From positions 1-11,777 of the forward strand of contig JAQBWI010000027.1 in assembly GCA_027625355.1 (NCBI GenBank): a stretch of DNA of 11,777 nucleotides, given 5' to 3'. This document shows, in pieces, positions 5,802 through 11,777 of the stretch (positions are counted from its first letter, which is position 1; every line of letters starts with the position of its first letter). Made by a program: the position numbers and the translations under genes. The notes beneath the pieces are model-generated. The model had not been told where the DNA came from. It made no database searches and saw only the letters and a program-made list of their open reading frames with translations. The stretch is from Pseudomonadota bacterium (GTDB taxonomy: Bacteria > Pseudomonadota > Alphaproteobacteria > HIMB59 > GCA-002718135).

Positions 5802-7283
5802 ATGAATAAATATATTCTCGCAATTGATCAAGGGACAACAAGTTCTAGGGTTGTATTATATGATGTTAAATTTAATATTAAAGGTATTGAGCAAAAAGAA
5901 TTTAAACAATATTTTCCTAATGATGGTTGGGTAGAACATGATGCTGAAGAAATATGGCGAGATGTCAAGCACCTAATAAGTCGAACAATAAAAAAAAATA
6001 AACTCAAGCCTTCTCAAATCATTTCTATAGGTATTACCAATCAAAGAGAAACAACAGTATTATGGAATAAAAAAACAGGAAAACCAATTTATAAAGCTAT
6101 TGTGTGGCAAGATAGAAGAACATCTGACTATTGTCATCAACTAAAACTAAAAAAGAAAGATAAAATTATTCAAAAAATTACTGGATTAGTTTTAGATCCA
6201 TACTTTTCGGCAACAAAAATACGATGGATATTAAATAAAACTTCAAAAAATAATAAAGATCAAATTAGTGATATTCTTTTTGGTACTATTGATACATGGC
6301 TATTATGGAAATTAACTGAAGGAAAATCACATTTCACAGATATAACTAATGCATCAAGAACAATGATTTATGATTCTAAAAAAGAGGAATGGTCTAAAGA
6401 ACTTTTGAAATTATTTAAAATAAATAAAAAATTACTTCCTGAAGTAAAAGAAAATGCATTTAACTTTGGCTCAACTAAATTGTTCGGCGGAAATATAGTA
6501 ATTGGAGGAATGGCAGGAGATCAACAAGCTGCAACTATCGGTCAAGCCTGTTTTAATGCTGGTCAATCAAAGAGTACTTATGGAACTGGTTGTTTTTTAT
6601 TAATGAACATTGGCAATAAGTTTAAAATTTCAACTAATAAACTTTTAACTACTGTTGCTTTTAAAATAAATGGTAAGAAAATGTTTTGTTATGAAGGAAG
6701 TATTTTTGTTGCTGGTTCAGCAATTCAATGGCTAAGAGACAATATGCTGTTTTTTAAGGACTCAAAAGAGACAGATAGAATTTATTCAAAAGCAAATAAT
6801 CAAGAAAAAATTATAGTTGTGCCAGCATTAACTGGATTAGGTGCGCCACATTGGCGGCCAAATACAAGAGGAGCTATATTTGGGCTAACAAGAAATACTT
6901 CTCAGGCTGACATTATCAAAGCTACTTTAGATAGTCTTTCTTTTCAAACATTAGATCTTATAGAATCAATGGAGAAAGATGCTCGAATTAAAATAAAAGA
7001 AATAAGAGTAGATGGAGGTATGATAAATAACAATAATTTTCTTCAAAGCCTATCTAACATAACGCAGGTGAGTATAATTAAACCAAAAAATATAGAGACC
7101 ACTTCTCTTGGTGCTGCTTATTTAGCAGGGCTAAATGCTGGATTAATTAAAAATGTAAATGAAATTACAAAATTTTGGAAAAAAAATAAAATTGCTAAAC
7201 CAAGGGTTAACAAGAAAAAAATTCAAGCGGAAATTAAGATTTGGAAAAAAACTATAAACAACCTAATTTCACTTAATTTTTAA
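5802..7283 (+). CDS. glpK: Glycerol kinase
   Basis: A 493-aa FGGY-family kinase phosphorylating glycerol to sn-glycerol 3-phosphate with ATP, at the normal family length. Visible are the phosphate loop DQGTTSSR (9-16), the glycerol-binding NQRET (80-84), VWQDRR (101-106), DPYFSATK (132-139), the catalytic base D240 in GMAGDQQAA, the nucleotide-site YGTGCF (260-265), ALTGLGAPHW (342-351), and DGGMINNNNF and TTSLGAAYLAG toward the end. This motif set separates glycerol kinase from xylulo- and ribulokinases of the same family. The start codon follows the parE stop by 2 nt (TGATAATG), so it probably uses termination-reinitiation or shares a message with parE. No glpD, glpF or glycerol transporter is adjacent. 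Its 3' end overlaps the opposing amidotransferase gene by 11 bp. Confidence 0.96.
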   Translation: MNKYILAIDQGTTSSRVVLYDVKFNIKGIEQKEFKQYFPNDGWVEHDAEEIWRDVKHLISRTIKKNKLKPSQIISIGITNQRETTVLWNKKTGKPIYKAIVWQDRRTSDYCHQLKLKKKDKIIQKITGLVLDPYFSATKIRWILNKTSKNNKDQISDILFGTIDTWLLWKLTEGKSHFTDITNASRTMIYDSKKEEWSKELLKLFKINKKLLPEVKENAFNFGSTKLFGGNIVIGGMAGDQQAATIGQACFNAGQSKSTYGTGCFLLMNIGNKFKISTNKLLTTVAFKINGKKMFCYEGSIFVAGSAIQWLRDNMLFFKDSKETDRIYSKANNQEKIIVVPALTGLGAPHWRPNTRGAIFGLTRNTSQADIIKATLDSLSFQTLDLIESMEKDARIKIKEIRVDGGMINNNNFLQSLSNITQVSIIKPKNIETTSLGAAYLAGLNAGLIKNVNEITKFWKKNKIAKPRVNKKKIQAEIKIWKKTINNLISLNF

Positions 7284-8094
7284 GGTTACTTATCCAATTA
7301 GATAACTCTAAAGTATGTTTACTAATATCTATTAAATCTTTGTATTTATCATTTTTAATTGTATCATCTACATTTTTGTAATTTGAAAAAAAATTTAACT
7401 CTTCATCAAAATATTTTTTATCAGTAAACGCCCCTTCTTTAATTAGTATATCTTCTCGCTGCTTCATTAATCCAGCTATCCATGAAGGATCAAATTCAGG
7501 ATGATATTGAACTGCCCACACACTTGATTCATTTATATCAAATGAAACTGATTGCACTTCACTTTTATTATTTGAAGATAAAATTTTAGCATTAGGCGGC
7601 AAGACTTCAGTATCGTCATAATGCCAACAAAAAGCATCAAAAACATCATTCTTGCCTTTGTACATTGGATGATTGCAACCAAAACTATTTACTGTAATTT
7701 CATTAGCGACAACTGCCTCAAGACCATTAGGATTTTTTCTTATTTTACCACCAGCTGCCGTAACTAAAACTTGCAATCCCCAACAACTTCCAAATATTTT
7801 ATTCTTTTTTGTAAATAATTCTTTAGCAAGCTCTATTTGATTAATAATTGGTTGTGTCAAATCATAGATATTTAGCAAACTACCTGTCCATGCAACACCA
7901 TCAAAGTCATCCAAACTTATTCCTTTAGGTAAAAAATTATTTGATATAGCAGGATGAATTGTTTGAATATTTAAATTTTCTGAAGACAAAGAATTCAGAA
8001 CCTTTTTGTAGACTTCGTATTGAGTGTCCATTCCCATATTAGTGTATCTTGAAGATGCCTCTCTTTCATTACCGTCAACTATAAGAATGTTCAT
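7273..8094 (-). CDS. Class I glutamine amidotransferase-like protein, substrate unknown
   Basis: A 273-aa stand-alone GATase1 domain. The nucleophile elbow is GSCWGLQV with C104. The distal dyad is H198 and E200 in QYHPEF. The triad is complete, so glutamine or gamma-glutamyl hydrolysis is plausible. The N-terminal MNILIVDGNE is the first strand of the fold. It resembles GMP-synthase-like GATases without a synthase domain, a group whose members have mostly unknown amide acceptors; some hydrolyse gamma-glutamyl compounds. About 70 residues after the dyad form a charged C-terminal extension with no motif I recognise. The start ATG at 8094 has AAGAGA upstream. It is transcribed divergently from iolE across a 44-nt spacer and convergently with glpK. 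Whether it shares a pathway with either cannot be told. Confidence 0.82.
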   Translation of the reverse strand: MNILIVDGNEREASSRYTNMGMDTQYEVYKKVLNSLSSENLNIQTIHPAISNNFLPKGISLDDFDGVAWTGSLLNIYDLTQPIINQIELAKELFTKKNKIFGSCWGLQVLVTAAGGKIRKNPNGLEAVVANEITVNSFGCNHPMYKGKNDVFDAFCWHYDDTEVLPPNAKILSSNNKSEVQSVSFDINESSVWAVQYHPEFDPSWIAGLMKQREDILIKEGAFTDKKYFDEELNFFSNYKNVDDTIKNDKYKDLIDISKHTLELSNWISNLKN

Positions 8095-8138
8095 TTTATC
8101 TCTTTATTTTTTTATCATATCATGAAATATAAAATAAA

Positions 8139-9032
8139 ATGAAAATAAAATTAGGAATAGCTCCTATAGCTTGGAGTAATGATGATATGCCTGAACTTGG
8201 AGGCGACACACCTTTAGAACAATGTTTGGAAGAAGCTTCGTTAGCTGGGTTTACTGGCATAGAACTTGGAGGAAAATTTCCAAGAAACCCAGGCATTACA
8301 AATTTTTTATTAAAAAAATATAATCTTAAAATGCCAGGTGGCTGGTATGGGTCTTTATTAAGAGGGAGATCAGCAAATGATGAATGGACTGCAATGCAAG
8401 ATCATTTAAACTTGCTAAAGATGGTGAACGCTGAAGTTTTTGTATTCGCTGATGTTTCTGGATCTATTCAAGGGGATCAATCAAGAAAACTATCCACCCG
8501 TCCAAAAATGGATAATCAAGAATTTATAGAATATTGTAAAAAAATTAATGAAATTTCCAATCGTCTTATTGGTGAGGGAATTCCGATGTCATATCATGAA
8601 CATATGGGTACAATTATTCAAACAGAACATGATGTTGATAGATTTATGGAAAATACCAATGAAAATACTTTTTTACTCTATGATACAGGTCACTTACTTT
8701 TTGCCCAAGCAGACTATAAAAGAGTATTAAAAAATTATGTTTCAAAAATAAATCATGTCCACTGTAAAGATATAAGGGAGAACGTTCTAAACAACTCACT
8801 CAAAAATGATCTTAGCTTCAGAGAGTCTTTTCTAGATGGGGTTTTCACTGTTCCAGGAGATGGATGTATAGATTATGAGCCATTATTCAAAATTTTATAC
8901 GAAAATAACTTTGAAAAATGGCTAATAATAGAAGCTGAACAAGATCCAAAAAAAGCCAACCCTCTTGAATATGCCAAAATTGGTTATAATTACTTAAAAG
9001 AGACCTTAAATAAAACCAATTATGAATATTAA
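8139..9032 (+). CDS. iolE: Myo-inosose-2 dehydratase (IolE)
   Basis: A 297-aa TIM-barrel protein of the xylose-isomerase-like superfamily, at the usual IolE length. IolE removes water from scyllo-inosose, the second step of myo-inositol breakdown. Strongly IolE-like stretches are KLGIAPIAWSNDDMPELGGD (4-23), IELGGKFPR (41-49), SGSIQG (107-112), YHEHMGT (152-158), YDTGHLLFA (181-189), HVHCKD (206-211), VFTVPGDGCIDY (235-246) and EAEQDPKKANP (265-275). Likely metal ligands are E154, D182, H208 and E265 or E267, by analogy with the superfamily. No other iol gene (iolB, C, D, G or an inositol transporter) is in the window. The start ATG at 8139 has an A-rich leader without a clear ribosome site. 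The last 11 nt overlap the cytochrome c' gene. Confidence 0.93.
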   Translation: MKIKLGIAPIAWSNDDMPELGGDTPLEQCLEEASLAGFTGIELGGKFPRNPGITNFLLKKYNLKMPGGWYGSLLRGRSANDEWTAMQDHLNLLKMVNAEVFVFADVSGSIQGDQSRKLSTRPKMDNQEFIEYCKKINEISNRLIGEGIPMSYHEHMGTIIQTEHDVDRFMENTNENTFLLYDTGHLLFAQADYKRVLKNYVSKINHVHCKDIRENVLNNSLKNDLSFRESFLDGVFTVPGDGCIDYEPLFKILYENNFEKWLIIEAEQDPKKANPLEYAKIGYNYLKETLNKTNYEY

Positions 9033-9459
9033 AATAATATTATTCCTTATTTTAATACCTTTTTTTGCTATTTCCAATGAAGTAAATATCGAAGACAAAA
9101 GTGTTGAAGAGGTTGTTAAACAGAGAATGGCAAATATGAGTAAAATTAAGGCTTACTCTTCAAAAATGTATCCAATGACTATGAGTGGAGAGTTTGATGA
9201 AATTAAGGAAGTTAATGAAAAACTTTTGCATGCCGCAACAGAATTCAAAGAACTTTTTCCTGAAGGTAAGCAAGGTGGGAAAGCCTCCAATTTAATTTGG
9301 GAAGACAGAGAAACTTTTGATACTTACATTGATAATTTTATTAAATCCATTCAAGATATTGCAATAAGTATAGAAAATGAGGACAGTGTAAGCTTAATGG
9401 AAAATTTTAATATTATGGCTTCTAATTGTGGAACCTGTCACAAAAAATTCAAAAACTAG
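9022..9459 (+). CDS. Secreted cytochrome c' (class II c-type cytochrome)
   Basis: A 145-aa protein with a Sec signal peptide (MNIKIILFLILIPFFAIS, likely cleavage before N19) and a C-terminal heme site CGTCHKKF (C136, C139, H140). A heme motif at the end of a helical chain, the early R35, and the central WEDRETFD segment (93-100) mark the four-helix cytochrome c' family. Mature length of about 127 residues fits. These periplasmic proteins have a five-coordinate heme that binds NO or CO and are linked to nitric-oxide tolerance; the exact role here is unknown. It overlaps iolE by 11 nt in another frame and lacks a Shine-Dalgarno, so coupling is likely. Its stop lies in the same CTAG palindrome as the stop of the opposing permease gene. 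Confidence 0.9.
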   Translation: MNIKIILFLILIPFFAISNEVNIEDKSVEEVVKQRMANMSKIKAYSSKMYPMTMSGEFDEIKEVNEKLLHAATEFKELFPEGKQGGKASNLIWEDRETFDTYIDNFIKSIQDIAISIENEDSVSLMENFNIMASNCGTCHKKFKN

Positions 9460-10169
9460 TTTTGCTCTAATCTTAAATGAGGGTTGTATTTCCATTCTAA
9501 GTATTTAACAAATTGTACCATTAAAAAATTTAAAAATAGATACAATAACCCAGCTGCAATAAAAGCCTCAACTGGAGCAAATGTTTTGGCCATTATTTTT
9601 CTAGCGATACCTGTCATTTCCATATAAGTTGTAAGACTAACTAAAGATGTTGCTTTGACCATTAAAATCAATTCATTTCCATATGAAGGTAAAACTTTTC
9701 TCAAAGCAATTGGAAAAATTATTTTTCTTAAAAGATTAATTTTGTTAAAACCAAGAGATAATCCAGACTCAATTTGCCCCTTTGTAACTGATTGTATACC
9801 GCCTCTAAAAATTTCACTGCCATAGGCAACAGTATTTATAGTAAGAGCAAGGACTCCACACCAAAAAGGCTCTCTTAATAGATACCACAAAAAACTTTCT
9901 CTGATAAATTCAATCGATCCCAATCCAAAATATATTAAATAAATTTGAACAAGCAAAGGAGTTCCTCTTATAACAAATATATAAGTTGCTATAGGCTTTG
10001 AAATAAATTTGTTTTTCGAAACTCTACCTAAAGCAAATAATAAAGATAAAACAAAGCCAATTGGCAAAGATACAACTAATAAAAGTAAAGTATTATCTAA
10101 TCCTACAATGACTTCTACAAAATTACGAAAAAGTAAATACTCGTTTAAATAAGATAACAGACTTTGCAT
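9456..10169 (-). CDS. Polar amino-acid ABC transporter permease (HisM type)
   Basis: A 237-aa inner-membrane permease of the His/Glu/Gln/Arg/opine family. Hydrophobic segments lie near residues 20-48, 60-85, 102-120 and 195-220. RGTPLLVQIYLIYFG (about 68-82) is the family hallmark, and the EAA loop (KGQIESGLSLGFNK, about 130-143) contacts the ATPase. I place the start at the ATG at 10169-10167, which overlaps the upstream permease stop by 1 nt (TGATG), with AAAGG upstream. A TTG at 10172 would add only one residue. It forms a heterodimer with the next gene. The binding protein and ATPase are missing from the window, so the substrate, probably a polar amino acid, is not determined. It is the last gene of its operon. 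Confidence 0.9.
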   Translation of the reverse strand: MQSLLSYLNEYLLFRNFVEVIVGLDNTLLLLVVSLPIGFVLSLLFALGRVSKNKFISKPIATYIFVIRGTPLLVQIYLIYFGLGSIEFIRESFLWYLLREPFWCGVLALTINTVAYGSEIFRGGIQSVTKGQIESGLSLGFNKINLLRKIIFPIALRKVLPSYGNELILMVKATSLVSLTTYMEMTGIARKIMAKTFAPVEAFIAAGLLYLFLNFLMVQFVKYLEWKYNPHLRLEQN

Positions 10170-10873
10170 CAACTATAACCTTTAGAATAATTTAATTCTA
10201 AAACTTTAAAAAATTTTCCAGAAAAAGTTGTCAGGAAAAGATATAAAAAAGCCGCAGTTATTAAAAATGTTAGTGGAGAATGCTCAACATTTGATGCTAT
10301 TCTTGTTTGTCTCATTATTTCGACTAATCCTGTTACAGAAATTAAAGAAGTGTCCTTTAATGTTATTTGCCAGACATTACCTATTCCAGGCAAAGCATAT
10401 CGAATTATTTGTGGACCCATTACTCTTAAAAAAATTTGAATTTTATTAAGCCCCAGTGCTTTAGCTGCTTCTACTTGACCTTTATTTACAGCTAAATAAG
10501 CAGCTCTAATAACTTCACTAGAATATGTTGCTGAAATAAAAGCAATTGCAATTGTTCCAATAGTAAGGGCATTTAACTCTATGTATCCATTATATCCAAA
10601 TAATTTAGCCACACCCATAACAACTGAATTACCGCCAAAGAATATTAAGTATATAACTAATAGTTCAGGAACGCCTCTTACCACCGTAGTATAAAAATTT
10701 GCAATTAAACGTGTAATTCTATTGGTAATTAATTTTGCCCAAACGGTAATAATGGCCAGACATAAGCCAAGCCCCATTGACAAAATACTTACAGTAATTG
10801 TCATTAGTGTTGCAAAAAGTAACTCATCGCCCCAGCCTAAATCACCAAAAACTAACTTATCAAATTTAAACAT
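10169..10873 (-). CDS. Polar amino-acid ABC transporter permease (HisQ type)
   Basis: A 234-aa inner-membrane permease, partner of the HisM-type protein encoded just downstream. VRGVPELLVIYLIFFGG (65-81) and the EAA loop KGQVEAAKALGLNKIQIF (131-148) are clear. Membrane segments are visible near 17-46, 64-80, 103-116, 160-182 and 201-216. The VRGVPEL form and the longer loop after FFGG fit the HisQ/OccQ branch rather than HisM. Its ATG at 10873 overlaps the 3' end of the glycosyltransferase gene by 8 nt, and its stop shares a base with the next start. All three genes should therefore be read from one message. Histidine, arginine, lysine or opine-like solutes are family possibilities; none can be singled out. 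Confidence 0.9.
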   Translation of the reverse strand: MFKFDKLVFGDLGWGDELLFATLMTITVSILSMGLGLCLAIITVWAKLITNRITRLIANFYTTVVRGVPELLVIYLIFFGGNSVVMGVAKLFGYNGYIELNALTIGTIAIAFISATYSSEVIRAAYLAVNKGQVEAAKALGLNKIQIFLRVMGPQIIRYALPGIGNVWQITLKDTSLISVTGLVEIMRQTRIASNVEHSPLTFLITAAFLYLFLTTFSGKFFKVLELNYSKGYS

Positions 10874-11762
10874 TATATCTTAGAGATTTTTTTATTTGCA
10901 AACCATCTAATGTCTCAACATCAGATAAAATATTTTTATCTTGTCTAATATCATCAAGGCCTGCCAGATGTACTAAAGCGATTGGATGATTTGGAATATA
11001 AGGCTCAACAAATTGACCATTCTCACTGTCAAACTTAGGCATATTAAATTCACACATCCAATTACAATATGCTGGCAAAAATTCAGAGGGAAGACCATCT
11101 TCATAAATACTTAATGCTAAAGCTACTTGATCAGTCCCAAAAATTCTTCCTTTTTTAGCAGCAAGTTTTATATTTTTTTGAAAACCTCTCCAAATATTCG
11201 CATTATCATTTATCGCAAATGCTCCAGCATTTAAGGTAGAATGAAAAGCGTACTTTCTCCCAAGAGATTTTGAAATAGATTTACTTATGTTTTTATAATT
11301 GATAGTTTTAATTTTTTTTGGAAAACCAAATAACCATTCAACATTTGCATTTTTTAAATAAGCTCGATCTGATTGAGGAACGATGGTTAGCTTATTATTA
11401 AATGCTCCTTTTTCATAAAGATTAAAACTTTTGATATCATTAAGCCACATATCTGCATCTAACCAAATATATAATTTATAATCTTCAAAGTAATCAGGCA
11501 AATAAGCTCTTGCAACTTGAGTTTTGAGGTTATCTCTTCCTAAAATTTTAAACTTTGGAACAGGTGTGTTCCAAATTGCTTCTTTTATTATAACAGAGTT
11601 ATCTAAAAAAAAAAATCTTTGCTCTTTTGTTAAACCTGTGTCGAGAATAGAAAATTGATAATCAGATAAAATTCCTGATTTATCTAATGATAGAAAAAGT
11701 TCTTTTAATAAAAAAAAATATTTACTATCAGCCGAACTAACAATAATTTTATCTTTTTTCAT
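10866..11762 (-). CDS. Putative GT-A glycosyltransferase with DAD motif
   Basis: A 298-aa protein with no signal peptide or membrane segment. IWLDADMW (99-106) holds a DAD motif (102-104) typical of GT-A enzymes that bind a nucleotide-sugar through a divalent metal. Further motifs resembling GT8-like transferases are LNAGAFAI (177-184), GTDQVAL (209-215) and the late HLAG (265-268), which could supply the second metal-binding histidine. Donor and acceptor are unknown. The ATG at 11762 is preceded by two in-frame TAA codons and has no Shine-Dalgarno. TATAAT at the very window edge (11777-11772, minus strand) may be a -10 box or chance. It overlaps the HisQ-type gene by 8 nt, an unexpected partner for an amino-acid transporter. 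The family assignment is moderate and the function open. Confidence 0.72.
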   Translation of the reverse strand: MKKDKIIVSSADSKYFFLLKELFLSLDKSGILSDYQFSILDTGLTKEQRFFFLDNSVIIKEAIWNTPVPKFKILGRDNLKTQVARAYLPDYFEDYKLYIWLDADMWLNDIKSFNLYEKGAFNNKLTIVPQSDRAYLKNANVEWLFGFPKKIKTINYKNISKSISKSLGRKYAFHSTLNAGAFAINDNANIWRGFQKNIKLAAKKGRIFGTDQVALALSIYEDGLPSEFLPAYCNWMCEFNMPKFDSENGQFVEPYIPNHPIALVHLAGLDDIRQDKNILSDVETLDGLQIKKSLRYNV

Positions 11763-11777
11763 TTATTAATAATTATA

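Noticed and set aside
10228..10449. 73-codon plus-strand frame inside the HisQ-type permease
   Set aside because: Antisense to a conserved permease; its apparent hydrophobicity mirrors the membrane segments on the other strand.
1..11777. Mobile element, CRISPR array or phage remnant
   Set aside because: No transposase or integrase, no direct-repeat array, no terminal inverted repeats; the only close repeat is the riboswitch pair.

Overview
The window is AT-rich, gene-dense bacterial chromosome with spacers of 0-60 nt, several 1-11 nt gene overlaps and few long-range signals. This is the style of a streamlined marine bacterium. ParE, GlpK, IolE, cytochrome c' and the HisQ/HisM-type permeases read as proteobacterial, most likely an alphaproteobacterium of SAR11 or HIMB59/AEGEAN-169 type. 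That placement is inference. One character argues against typical Pelagibacter: the tRNA-His gene encodes the classical G-1:C73 pair. There are no mobile elements, CRISPR arrays or rRNA genes.

Left end (1-530, minus strand): tRNA-His(GUG), tRNA-Leu(UAG) and the 5' part of tig (trigger factor). Only 17 nt separate the tRNA-Leu 3' end from the tig start codon.

Nitrogen block (587-3825, plus strand): a class I/II PLP aminotransferase overlaps glnB (P-II) by ATGA. A 250-nt leader follows, then glnA (glutamine synthetase) and a strong intrinsic terminator. The leader holds two complete copies of the glnA-motif glutamine riboswitch in tandem. Between them lies a possible 30-codon leader ORF whose Shine-Dalgarno-like sequence is the closing strand of aptamer 1. 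Glutamine would thus be sensed at the RNA (riboswitch) on the very gene that makes it, while P-II senses nitrogen and carbon status at the protein level. P-II has an altered T-loop, and the GlnA looks unlike the usual proteobacterial type.

Middle (3862-8094): parE (topoisomerase IV subunit B) is followed after 2 nt by glpK (glycerol kinase). A class I glutamine amidotransferase-like gene of unknown substrate converges on glpK and overlaps its end by 11 bp.

Right part (8139-11762): iolE (inosose dehydratase) runs rightward and overlaps a small secreted cytochrome c' gene. Converging on these from the right is a minus-strand operon: a GT-A type glycosyltransferase with a DAD motif, then two polar amino-acid ABC permeases (HisQ/HisM type). 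The binding protein and ATPase of that transporter are not in the window. The two convergent operons end on one shared CTAG palindrome.

No stretch over 300 nt lacks a gene. The most interesting signal is the 2083-2333 glnA leader.
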